A stretch of 64,000 nucleotides of DNA from Saxidomus purpurata (Eukaryota > Mollusca > Bivalvia > Venerida > Veneridae), in the NCBI GenBank assembly GCA_022818135.1, contig JAFMSR010000010.1, forward strand, positions 15,256,655 through 15,320,654. Reading direction: 5' to 3'. Below, in pieces: positions 50,690 through 62,431 of this stretch. Both the position numbers and the translations under genes were made by a program. The first letter of the stretch is position 1, and every line of letters begins with the position of its first letter. The notes below the pieces were generated by a model. That model was not told the origin of the DNA, made no database searches, and worked only from the letters and a program-made list of their open reading frames with translations.

Positions 50690-50855
50690 TGGGGCTATAG
50701 GTTTCATCCGCACTGGCATATACCAGCGTATGCCGATATATTCGTTCCATATAGCCAGGTGGAATCCAGTGCATTATCGGCAAATAGGTATCGATATACT
50801 GGCGTACACCGGGCATGCCACGGCATGGATGAATTGTATAGCCACAATATCTTTG
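50690..50855. repeat. Imperfect inverted repeat
   Basis: The left words GGCTATAGGTTTCATCCGCA and GGCATATACCAGCGTATGCC are approximately inverted by CGATATACTGGCGTACACC and GCATGGATGAATTGTATAGCC. Arms are about 60 bp with many mismatches. It could be a decayed hairpin element. Confidence 0.5.
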
Positions 50856-50899
50856 ATTCATATACACATGATTGTGGCATTGCACACTTTACATTTGAG

Positions 50900-53289
50900 T
50901 GACAAATATATATTAAGCAAAAGAAAAAAAATTTACGTTACATGGCTGCCATATTATTTTATACATCCTCGACTAGGTCATGACCCAGTTTATAGTATAG
51001 CAAATATAAATATCATATAATGCCAGCAATAAATCATAGGTAAAATTTTAGCTATGCTATATTCTGCTACATTCAGTTACTTCTCTGTGTGTCTTTATGC
51101 CTACAATATAGTAAATACAGTACATTTAGAATAATGTGACAGTGACAAAACACAACATCAAAGCCATCAACCATTCAATAAACACGTAGAGCAGGCACAC
51201 AAGAATAAAATTTTAATCCTTTGAATATGCAAATTTATTATACACCTATAAACATTCTGTCAAAAATAAAGTTTTTCTTCAACCATAAAATATTTGACAG
51301 AAAATAAATCTGTATTGTATATACATGCAATCTGCTCAGTGCCATTATTTGTAAGAGTGCATTCAATTAGCTCAAAGAAGATTCATGCATACGCATGATG
51401 TTAATAGCGTCCATTTTGACAGGGTTGTTACTACGTGTTTACAGTATGTATGACTCCAATAAACTGGCATCGCACTCAACGCTGTTTTCACGTGAAAAAG
51501 AGTTTGTCTTCAGTTTCATACTTTAGATATAATTTTAATTCAGTCTATTCACGCAGACAAGTGTTCAAAAGAATAAAATAAAAGGACCATTGATTATCAT
51601 AAAAATGTGACCCAGAAGCAAGATTGGTCCTCATCGTTGTCAGATCATACTTGTGTTCTGCATTAACCTCTGTCGCACGACTCGAGCAAATCAAGCATTC
51701 TGTATATATATATAACGTTACTTTATTAATAATCCCTATTGTATTTACACAATAATATTGGACTCTTCTGTTGCATCACTGTCAACTTATCATAAATGTT
51801 CTGATAGTACAGTATACTGAAACTGTATAGTGCAATCTCTTTTCAGACTGGTACTCTGAATAGTTTTAAGTACAAAAAGTTTCGAGAATGTGAAGCTTCA
51901 TAGGACTCGACTGTGACCCAGTCATTAAATCTGTTTATCTAATCAGATACTAGACTGCTTTCAAACATACATGTATCTCTTTTATTCACTTTTAGACACA
52001 ACAGTCACTGTATGTGATTTATACCTCTATAACAAACCCTTACAATACACGGGTTTACAGTTTAGAGACTGTACAACGTAGTTATCCGAAATGTATCGAG
52101 TGAACTTAAGAGTTATCTCCCTTAAATTTCGAGTAAATTGAACGTATGATGCTTATAATCTATAGAAAATAAGCTATTTGTTAACTGTCCTTCTGACATG
52201 GTTGCGCAAGATATTGTCACAATAAACACATCATTGGAAAGCTTACACTCTTAGTTTTCTAACGGTATGCAATTTGATACATTTGATTTAACCACAAACA
52301 TTAAATTGGTTGCTAAACCCAACCATAGATCGGGAATTTTACGTAGAAGTTACATATAGTGATAAGTAGTCGGAAACGTTTACTCGACAAAAATCGAAAA
52401 AAGCTCTTCTTTTTCATATACCACTCACTTTTTTGTTTTAAACTTTTACTGTGAAAGGATGCAAAAAGTGACTGATCAAACAATGTCCACAAAATAACAC
52501 ACACCAAGTACCAGTGTCTAAATTACAGTCCCTTGTTATATGTGTGAATAGTTCCCAACATAAAATCACATAGAAATTCTATAATTCCACCATTGTTGAT
52601 ATACACCTTGCACCACAAAAAATGTCTGTGTATTTAGCCACTGTTAACAGTCTCCCGAACCACATATAGCAACAAACAAAAACATATATTATATACAATT
52701 TACATGCAGCATTGAAATCATTTATATCAACAGTTATACATGTATTTATACGTATAATCAACACCATGACTGTGTTAGGCAATACTTCACAATTGTTTTG
52801 ATGTGTTTAATTTTTTTTACTATTCCAAACTGTGGAATGGAAACACATAAAGAAAAGAAAGTTCTTGAAAAGGCCAAATTCTGCCAAGTGATTATTTTAT
52901 GTCAGACACAACATTACTCTTGACTAGTAAAACAAAATACGCTAACAAGTTTCTAATTTGTATGGTTCTATTGCCATTCTACTTGACCAGTTTTTTGAAG
53001 TTTCACACTACCAGATACAATCATTTACATTGCATTCTTTTGTAATTAGTTGTTTCAAGAAGTTGTTTTTAAAAATATATAGAAGAAAACCCACAGATCT
53101 CTTATATGTTAAACACAGCCGGACATTTTAGAAAGTCATACATGTATAACATTTACAAGTTACATTTTACATCTGTACCTTTATTTTTACACTTTTTCAT
53201 AACTGTACATTTGTGTACATAGGCAAAAGATGTAGGGCCCAAATAATTAGTATTTAAAACAACCTACACAGACACCTAGGTCTAATTTA
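50900..53289. other. AT-rich DNA downstream of the GOT1 gene; possible long 3' UTR
   Basis: No gene recognised. Many TTTATT words (AATAAA on the - strand) exist, so a polyadenylation site for the GOT1 transcript could lie anywhere here. I cannot choose one. Confidence 0.4.
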
Positions 53290-53778
53290 TTAGACATTGA
53301 AGCCGACGATAGTTTTTTGATGGGTGCCTTCTTCCACTTCAAATATATCTGATCCAAAAAGTGGATCAAACTGGAGAGGAGCACAAACAACCTGCTTTTT
53401 CACGTTTCTGCGGAAACAGAAAATGCAACATACATACAAAATGTATCAGACTGTGGTATGGTCTAACACAACAGTGATGTGAGAGGATGCTTTATGATGA
53501 TGATGATGATATCGTCAAAATGTACATGTACTATAGCTGTAGAATTTACAAAACGACTGTACAAGGAAGTAAAGGCTATACCATAGAACTGGACTCTCCT
53601 AATCTATCCGCTACCTGTAACACACAAATATATACATGTATACACAAAATTATCAATATTATATATACATTTTTATATATATTTTATCAATCTTCTTTCA
53701 CATATGTATTTATAGACTTACCTTTAGAAACAGTATGTACATGAACATGACATATATAACCAGTATGAAGACATCATT
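53290..53778 (-). CDS. Candidate alternative 3' exons of the GOT1 gene
   Basis: After NLPGIRS (phase 0), an exon 53778-53722 (acceptor AAAATCAACAG, donor AAAG/GTAAGT) is open only in phase 0 and encodes the hydrophobic NDVFILVIYVMFMYILFLK. Then two acceptors compete. CCGCAG (exon from 53407) gives KREKAGCLCSSPV then stop; the downstream AAGCAG (exon from 53391) gives VVCAPLQFDPLFGSD, then IFEVEEGTHQKTIVGFNV and TAA. The second is longer and more protein-like, but its pyrimidine tract is poor. Either tail would replace the usual GOT1 C-terminus and could add a membrane segment. The conventional last exon was not found. Confidence 0.4.
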
Positions 53779-56700
53779 CTGTTGATTTTCTAATATCAAA
53801 GATTATACTGAATACAACTATTACAAAAAAATTATAAACATGGTTAACTTTAACTGATTGTGCCGCTGCAAGATGTGTAGATCATGATCAACCTGCCAAC
53901 TTATGCAATGAGTCTGGTTCATGATCGCCATGGCTCGTTATTCAGTCAAGAAATTTAAAGCAGGCATCACTGAGAATAATTAATTTTACTGTCTAAATTG
54001 AATTATGGACATGTGCATTTTACAAATGTAGAGCGGTAAAAATTGAGATTAACGCAGTCTGATACTTACAGATCTTATTCCAGGTAAATTTAACACTGTT
54101 CCTATAACTGGTATTCTTCGTAAGAAATTTATGGCAACAGGGAAAAAACCACTGAAAAAAAGGAAAAATAGCTAACAACTGATGGAAGCTATTACAACAA
54201 GAGCTGTCAGTAGGACAGCGGGCTCGACTTTTTAGTGCTTGCCTATAAAACAAAACTTTGACAGTTAAGGGCACACAAGACTTTAACTAGGAATTTCTAA
54301 GTACAAATAAAGAAACATTTTCACAGAGTAATATTCTCTTGCTTACAGATAGGTCTCCATGATGGTACATAAGTACTCCCAACTTTCAAAGTAATATCTC
54401 AAATGGTTAAGTCAACAAGTGGACAAGAATGAAAATTTTAACGGAGATTCTAAGTCAAAAAGGGCCATAATTCAAATAAAATCCTTGACAAAATTACCTT
54501 CTCCTGCCCATGTTTCGGGATCATGATGGTTTACAAGTATTCCAACATTCAAATTAATATCTCAAACAGTTTAGTCAAAAAGTGGACTGGTACGAAAAAC
54601 TTAACCAAGATTCTAAGTCAATAAAGGGCCTTAATTTTTAAAACAAATCCCTGACAGAGTTACCTTCTCTTGCCTACAGATGGGGGTAATGATGCTAACA
54701 TGCATTCAAAGTTTCAAAGCAATATCTCAAAGGGTTAAGGCAATAAGTGGATTTTACCCATATTCAATGTATTTTCTAAGTAAAAAGGGGCATAATTCTG
54801 TCAAAAACCTTGACAGAGTTATGAACTCTTGTCTGTTGATGTAGGTCATAATGGTTAACAAGTATGGTTAGTTTCAAAGCAATACCTCCAATGGTTTTGA
54901 AATAAAGTGAGGTGGTACGAAAAACTTAACCAAGCTCAATACACTTTCTAAGTCAAAAAAGGGCCATAATTCTGTCAAAAACCTTGACAGAGTTATGTAC
55001 TCTTGTCTGTAGATGGAGGTTATGATGGTAAACAAGTATGGTAAGTTTCAAAGCCATACATACCACTAATACTTTTGAAATAAAGTGGGGTGGTACGAAA
55101 AACTTAACCGGTTAAGGTGTGACACCAACGCCGACACCGAGGCGAGTAGGATAGCTCCCCTTTTCTTCGAAAAGTCGAGCTAAAAATGAAGATCACACAT
55201 ATATAATTATGTAAGTATACTTTAACATGAAAGTACACATTCTACTCTTATGGTATGTTAAACTGGTCATAATTTTCTTTCTCAAACCGCAAGAAATCAT
55301 GATGCAGGGATTGAGCATTGGACTCCTACTTTAGAGGTCTAAAGTTGAGTATCAGTGGAATTTGACCAGGACCCTCGATATCCTTACTAATGGCACAGAT
55401 AGATAGTTTCATTTTGAGAATCAATGGTACTGTACCACAAGCATTATACTCTGGAAAGACATCCAAGACCTTTTAGCACCTTGGTGCCATTAGGTGCTTG
55501 AATTTCAGAATCCAGGTCCAGGGCGCTTGCAAAGTCACAATGCACTTTTAAATCAATACCAAGATGCTAGAATTTTGTCAGCACTATCTTTTTTTACTGA
55601 GATGTTTGGCTACAGTAGTATGGCACTAGAATATCATCTACTCAATCTTGAGAAGCGAGAAGCTTGTCTCAGTAGTGTCGTAGTGAAAATGATTACATAA
55701 TTTAATCATTAGTCTACAGATAAGTGAATGAGTGCCAGTAATAAAAGTTGCTGTTTTAAAATGTAAATTTTCTTTTCACTGTAAATTTGTAGCTCAAAGT
55801 CAATGTTATTTTCTGTTATACATGTATATACTTTATCACCAGCACATACATGTTGTTGTAATACGAAATCAACCAACTTTGTACTGATAATACAGACTTA
55901 CCTAAATAATAAGAAAAACCCATAGATTTCTAAAACCATTCCTATAACTGGCCAACCAAGCAACACAACAAATATTCCACCCATGAAAAAACCTGTTGCT
56001 TTCATTTTATGTCGCTGAAAGAAGAATCTGAAAGTCCTTTCAAGTCCGATTACAAATGCCAGTCCTGCTATGAACAGAATCTGAAAAAAAAAATGGCACG
56101 AAGTTCTAGATTGTAAAGCAACTTAGCTGAAATTTGTTAGTATTATTAAGTATAAATGCAAGGAGTAAAATTAAAATTTGCTGCCGAAATGTTCTGCCAT
56201 CAATAGCCTGTCAGGCTCATAGAAATCAGTGCAGTCAAACCTGTGTTAAAGACTGGTCATCTCCGAATAAGGACAACCCTGTAAATAAAGACCAGAAAGG
56301 AAAAAAACTTGAACTCTTCAACAATTGTAAATAAAGACTGTGAATAAGGACCACCTGTCAACAAATATTGTTGAAGGTTCTTCAGGTAGGTGGTCTGTGT
56401 TCACAGGTTTGACTGTACCATGTCATGTCACAACTTCTAATTTCTTTCTGCTTCTCCTTCTTGATTTAATGAAATGATATCTTTTAATTTCACACTATGA
56501 TTAAAAAACAACAGGTATAACATATACAGTAATCACTGTTGCAATATGCTGTACAATAGAAGTACAGAGTGCCTTAACAGTCACATTGAAATTTGATGGA
56601 TCCTTTTGGTCTGCAAACATATCTATGACATAATTCTACAGTCTAAAGTACACCTACAATAACTGCCATTTGAAATCAACATTTCTATACTGACTTTCTG

Positions 56701-59018
56701 TTCAGTATTAAAGTCAGTTTTGTTTAACTCACCAAGTTGCATTTATTCCTAAAAGTAACCTGATGACAATGTGAAAATGTCATTATATAAACTTACATTT
56801 CCGATGGCCAAAAGACCTTTGTCAAAGAAGAAGAGTATGCCAAGAAACAGAAATGCTATCCCAAAGCCTGCAAGTCCAACACCAATTTCTGTAAAACAAA
56901 AAGACAGAGTGTATTTTCCAAACATTTTACATTGTTTTTCTCAAGCAAATGTTACATTATGCGATCATACATTAGCAGTGTGTGAATACTAAGCACATAT
57001 GGATACAAAAAAAACAGTTTATGTTTACAAAGTGTTTGTTAACTCAATTTATACGAAAACCAAACATTGGTTTACATTTAATTCCCTTGCAAGTAATTGC
57101 GCGGTTTGATCTTATGGCACTTGCATCTTTGTCCTCCATTTTAATATTGTACCAAGATGGCAGACAGTTGAATGAGATAAACTGAAATAACCTATATATT
57201 AGTATCAGCTGGGTCCTAATATACATGTTACGGGTCTGGTAATGAACGCTATATCAATTATCAATTTTACCATTAATTAATTCTAAAGTGATACATTAAT
57301 TGTAAATTAAATACATATTTTATAAAAACAAGTATTCTGTTAATCTGCAAACTCAAAAATATGGGTGAATTTCCCCCCTCACTTTAAAAAATAGGGGGGA
57401 TTTTCAAAAATATGGGGGGGCCAATATCAAATACCCGTTTTTAATCATTGTACAAGTTTTATTGCGTAAAGACCTTTCAGTTTTACATGCATTTATCGAA
57501 GGACAGTTTTTGAAAAATAATTCTTTGCTTCAGACTTTTTGCTTTTATGGAAAAAAAATGTGATTTTTTTCTTTGACATGACATGATTTTGTCATTCTGC
57601 ACTTTGTTTACATGTAAATCGAACCGATCAAAATTGTTTGAATGAAACTATTTATTTATAGTGATAAGAGTTGCCTCCTGTAATCTTTTTGAACGAAAAA
57701 ATTTACATTAATGCCACTTAGAGTTACCTCCCTTCTACCACGGACCTATATGCACATGGATTGGCAACTCTCGTATCTTCTAAACAAGTTCAACCTTTTT
57801 ATCGCGTATGGCGAGATTTTATGCGAGATTTGGTTTGCCGAAATCGGAAACTCCCAGCGTCCACCTGTCCTCCATCTTGAAAAATAATCAAATTTAATCA
57901 TGTCTTCTTCAGTATTTATGGCTCAATAGTTTGTTTTTTTTCTTCAAGTAACATCAGTCTCATTCCAACCTATATCTGTTTTTCATAATGCATACAGTAA
58001 CTTTTATCGATTTTGTATGTTGAAAATTTTGTCAGCGTGATGTAGAATGAAGCTTCTCGCCGTCCTCCATCTTGGAACGTATCGGGGAAAAACGTAAACA
58101 ATAAATCGAATTGAATTGTGTCTACTTCAATATGTATGGCTCAATAGTTTGTATTTTTCTTTGTTTATGCAACTTTTGTCTTATTCCAAGCTAATCTTTT
58201 TTCGTAAGGCGTAACTGTTATCGATTTTGTTTGTTGAAAATTTTGTCAAGTCTGCCGAGTATCACAAATCGAAAAATTTCCGAAAAACACTGAGCGCGCG
58301 CAAAGCATGACGGGTAACATTTACTACGATATCGCATTATCGATTTTCGGAAGTTGCCAATCCATGTGTATATAGGTCCGTGCTTCCACTTTTCCGGTGC
58401 GCCTGTAAACAAATACATGGATTGGAAATTCAGCAGATTTTGAGTTAATTGATTTGTTTAAGGAATTTTTCATGCACATTTTACAAAAATATGCCCGATC
58501 TTTGAAAAAATAGCGTTAATTCCGCGGCCTAGAATATACACTGCAATACTCGTCGTAACAAAACTTTTTCAAACTTCAAAAGAATTACTCTTAACTTGAA
58601 CGATTTGCAGTGGCCAACTTGTGAAAAAGTGTAATATACCATTATAAGTAAACAATCAATTAAGAGCCTGTTATCGATGTATCCCTGAAGATTTGAAATG
58701 ATGAACCATGCTGAGACAGGATAATTGGCGGATAGCGCCACGCTGCTTCGTTACCAGACCCGTTACATGAGGACCCAGATAAAGGTCAGCAGTACTTTGA
58801 TGTTGAGGCCAGGGACTACTACTCTACACATTTACGTAAACTTTACTGGTGTTAGTCCCTACTAAATTGATGATGGAAGATTTAGAAATTATAATGTCAA
58901 TTTTTCAAATTTCAATAGAAACAAATGTCAAATTTATAACAACAACACTGGGACAGTAGACGTGGTTTTTTTAACAATTAATTTGACACTTACTTTGAAA
59001 ATCTGTTACTTGCATCAT
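53290..59018 (-). CDS. GOT1B: GOT1 vesicle transport protein (GOT1B orthologue), 4 secure exons plus uncertain 3' exons
   Basis: A small multispanning Golgi membrane protein acting in ER-Golgi vesicle traffic. Exons in transcript order are 59018-58994 (MMQVTDFQ), 56888-56797 (KIGVGLAGFG ... DKGLLAIGN), 56080-55902 (ILFIAGLAFVIGLERTF, FFFQRHKMKATGF, GWPVIGMVLEIYGFFLL) and 54151-54070 (GFFPVAINFLRRIPVIGTVL, NLPGIRS). Intron phases 1, 0 and 2 fit exactly, and all donors are GTAAGT. From memory of the family, the first 126 residues align without gaps to vertebrate GOT1B, including the start (MISLTDTQK in human). The vertebrate protein ends about 12 residues later; here the only downstream coding exons I can splice (53778-53722, then 53391-53290) add an unfamiliar 52-residue tail (178 aa in total). 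Introns are full of repeats. Confidence 0.92.
53855..54040 (+). mobile_element. Dispersed repeat, copy 3, in GOT1 intron 4
   Basis: Contains TGCAAGATGTGTAGATCATG, ATCAACCTGCC, ATGATCGCCATGGCTCGTTA and TTCAGTCAAGAAATTT, the same order as copies at 21.7 and 50.0 kb. It is more diverged. Confidence 0.6.
54197..55185. mobile_element. ACAAGAG-type element with internal repeats in GOT1 intron 3
   Basis: Starts ACAAGAGCTGTCAGTAGGAC, then GCGGGCTCGACTTTTTAG. Inside are about five units of 160-180 bp with AAGGGCCATAATTCTGTCAA, AAACCTTGACAGAGTTA, ACTCTTGTCTGTAGATG and GTTTCAAAGCAATA. It ends GACACCAACGCCGACACCGA, then TTCGAAAAGTCGAGCTAA. CTCGACTTTTT at the start and AAAAGTCGAG at the end are inverted. 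Confidence 0.75.
57209..58778. mobile_element. 1.6-kb terminal-inverted-repeat element in GOT1 intron 1
   Basis: The left end CTGGGTCCTAATATACATG, then TTACGGGTCTGGTAATGAA, is inverted at the right end TTCGTTACCAGACCCGTTAC then ATGAGGACCCAG. The arms are about 30 bp, differing by a 6-bp insertion. The interior carries a second, nested element and no recognised transposase, so it is non-autonomous. Confidence 0.65.
57739..58382. mobile_element. Nested 644-bp element with 30-bp inverted repeats
   Basis: The left end CACGGACCTATATGCACATG, GATTGGCAACT is inverted at AGTTGCCAATC, CATGTGTATATAGGTCCGTG. Flanks CTTCTAC (57,732-57,738) and CTTCCAC (58,383-58,389) look like a 7-bp target duplication with one change. 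Inside, a stretch with TCCTCCATCTTG, TATGGCTCAATAGTTTGT and GTTGAAAATTTTGTCA is duplicated at a spacing of about 195 bp. Confidence 0.7.
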
Positions 59019-59142
59019 TTTGGGAGGTTGCTATGTTTACTATATCTTTATTTTGAGAAATAAATTGAAATTTGCTGGAACACGTCATAAACACATCTGT
59101 TTTCAATCTTTGGATGCTTGTTTTCAAACAGTTTCATTTTAC

Positions 59143-62100
59143 GAGGTATACTATTCGACGGTCTCCGGTCGCCGGTCTCTGACGGTCTCCGGTCTTCAAA
59201 GACTGGCCGAGACCGGAGACCGTCTAGGAGACCGTCGTTTAGTATATTGATTTATCGGACTCTATAAAAAGCAAGACCGTTAATATCTATCAATAAATTT
59301 TAAGACCTGATCATTTAAAAAGGCTTTTCAGATTTCCCTCAAAAGAAATGTTATTACAGATTTTTTTAAGACTTGATTCTGTCGAACTATTTTTGTATTA
59401 TTTGATTTAGCAAGGTTATTATTCCTTAAAAATAATTTATATTCATTGATTACAGGCAAATAATATTTTCTATATTCTGTGGAAAATAACACCGTTTCTT
59501 TTTTAATTGTCTCTATTCCTAATCGGTGATATAAATCTGAATATATGTGTGTGTTGGTGAAGGTTTCATACAAGGAAAAACAAATAATCTTTGAAATAGT
59601 TCAATATCTTTCGAATCCTTGGGAAAAGTGTATTATCCGGTCGTCCTATATACCAAGTAAAGAATATATTGGAAAATACAGCCGTACCCTTTATTTTATT
59701 TTCATGATTTTCTAAATATTTAGTATCAAATGAAATCTGAAGTTATGAACTTTATGAATATGTTAATAAATGATTTTAAAAAGCAAAACCTTGAAAGAAA
59801 CTCATATTCAATATCAGTCAATATTTCGGGCATTTTTATGAATGAAAACCACGGCCGTACCTATTAGTTTTTAAAATACGTAATAAAACATATTGAATTT
59901 GGTATCAAATGGAAGTATACACTCTGCAGTTCATAAACATGGTAAATATGTAAAATTCATTCAAATAACTAAAAAGTTACAGGTGTACAAACTTTGATAC
60001 GTTTTGCAATTAAAAATGTCTCTGTGTTTGCAGTTGCAAAATACGGCCGTGCACGTTAATTTCCTGAATTCTTTATAAAACAATAGTATTTTGCTATCAT
60101 TTGAAAGTTTCTTATTTGCAGTTTCCAAAAATATCAATCTTTTGACAATTGAAAGAGTGAAACGGAAATTACAGGCCTTCAAATATTGGTTATTATTGTG
60201 TAATTTTCAAATTTAAATAAGGGCCTAGTCTACTTTTAGTATTGCAAAAAAGCAAGCCACTTATTTTTAACAATTCAATGAAACATAGCACGCAGAAAGT
60301 GTGGACAGTATGTACTAATGAGATTTTGAATGATATTTAAAGTAGTGTATTTATTTCTAAAAAATGTTGTTTATATGTGATTAAATTATTGGTGAAGAAT
60401 ACAACTTATTCATATTATTTTTTGTACCAGACAAATAAGGCATATATGTTGAGAAACAGAATGATTTGTCATGCAAAAATATCTTTATGTTCAATATTTT
60501 TCTAGTTCACGAAAATACACCTGAATACTTGTATCAATTATATAAAAAAACATATTTTAACACCTTTTATGATGGTGTTTACTTAAACAGCACGCATTTT
60601 CTCATTGATTGGATTATCACACCCTCCATCATGATAATATGTGCACATTGTACTGATTGTAAGTAATTAGTTAGATAAGTTAAATGACAACTTCAATGGT
60701 ACGTTTTAAGAAGTTGTTTAATGAATTTGAAATTATACTCTTTTTTTTAATTTTTTTTTAAAAATAGTTCATTTGTGAAAAATCAAGTCTTACTAAATCA
60801 CTCCGTATTTCATTATTAGATATATACCAATCTGCAAATAATTTATTTTCAAGTCCCAAATCAGGAAAACTTGTATGTTTTGAGAAAAAAGAACGCTTTT
60901 ACCTAAATTGATTGCAGCTAGAATTGCGAACTTAGTAAAATAAAATGTACAATGTTTAAGTTTAATTGTCAAATAACACATTTTCTAAATCTAAGATAAA
61001 CATTGAGGCGCAAAACAATTAAGTTTGATGAAATAATACAATATGGCATAGAATATCCAAAAAACAACCAACCTAAAGTACATATACTATCAATAAAAGT
61101 ATCATTTACAATGATATATATTGCTTAAAGAATATAAATCACTTAAATCACAACATGAGTTCAATAAAACGAAATAACCCGACCATTCACACTTATGCAT
61201 ACTTTATAATGTTTATACATACTTTTTTAGCAAGTTTCGCGAGAGTAAAATATAAAACTATAATACAAGCAGATCTACGTTTGTTGCATTAAACAAATGA
61301 AATTACAAATAAATAATCTAAAAGAAAAACTAAGTTTTTATGATAAGAATAAGTGGAGCAAATTAGTCACTGGTGTATTAAACAGACGTACGTGTTAACT
61401 GAAGCACGTTTTGTATATTAAAGAACTACTGTTTATTAACAGTCAACACCTAAGTCTTTGACACTTGCATAGTGATAAACAATAACATTATTGAAGTCAG
61501 ACTTTTAATGTTTTAGCAATCCAGAAGTGTCATGAAAAACTATAGATAAACGGACGAATGAAAGTCACTATTTTTTTTTTTTAATTTTTACAAGTTTTTC
61601 TTCGCGATAATTAGACTTAAATTAACAGGATAAATAATTTCAGACTTTTATGTTATGTAATTATATTAAATGATCAAAGGTTAAAATGCAGAAAAAATAT
61701 TAAAAATAAATAATTAAAAGTGTTAAAACTTTCGGTAAAGTTCAAAACCGTACAACATTCATCAAAGTTACCCCTTCATTATAATATGATTTTAATTGCT
61801 TTAGAACGATCACACTTCTTTGAAGTAGATAGATAGATTTATTTCAACATAAAAGTACAATTTACATGGAAACTTATAATTAAAACATACAATAAAACAA
61901 TAAACAAACATGTAGAATTAATATAGCCATGACAATCAACATTATAGTTAAGGATAACACAAAAAAGAGCTAAAATAAACTCTTATTTCCATTGTGGTCC
62001 AGTATTACATAAAATTATTATCTATTAAGATCATCCTGATTTGTGTCAGTGATTCTTTCAGTATATTTAATAATTATTATCCGTAGTTTACATACAAAAC

Positions 62101-62338
62101 TAAAAGATAATTACTATGGACTTTATAATTATATAAAGTCAAAAAACAAAAACAAAGGTGAAATTTATTTACAATTTTTCATAATGTTACCATTAATGTA
62201 CCATGAAATAAACCACCTCTGCGGATTTGCATACTAATTGACGGTCTCACTTGACGGCCTCCGGTCTTCGTCGGTCTCAATAAACTGGAGACCGTCAGAG
62301 ACCGTCGATTTTGCCGAGACCGTCTTTTAGTATTGTCC
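59143..62338. mobile_element. 3.2-kb foldback-type element upstream of GOT1 exon 1
   Basis: Both ends are hairpins of about 100 bp. The left (59,148-59,245) opens ATACTATTCGACGGTCTCC and closes GGAGACCGTCGTTTAGTAT. The right (62,231-62,333) opens ATACTAATTGACGGTCTC and closes GAGACCGTCTTTTAGTAT. The outer ends are therefore inverted (ATACTAnnnGACGGTCTC). The 9-bp TCATTTTAC directly flanks both sides (59,134-59,142 and 62,339-62,347). Foldback and Mutator-like elements make 9-bp duplications (family knowledge). The AT-rich interior has no recognised transposase, but holds three degenerate units of about 180 bp with CGGCCGT (near 59,682, 59,852 and 60,042). Confidence 0.75.
61830..61990 (-). 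mobile_element. Possible LINE 3' tail fragment
   Basis: TAGATAGATAGATTTATTTC then AACATAAAAGTACAATTTAC resembles the reverse complement of a LINE 3' end with an ATCTA-type microsatellite tail. No reverse transcriptase reading could be followed to the right. Weak call. Confidence 0.3.
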
Positions 62339-62431
62339 TCATTTTACCAATGCGCCCGGCTGACCATGATTACTTTGAAGAGTACATAATCACGGGAGGA
62401 AACTCTAGCAGGCTAAAAACTACTACTTTGT

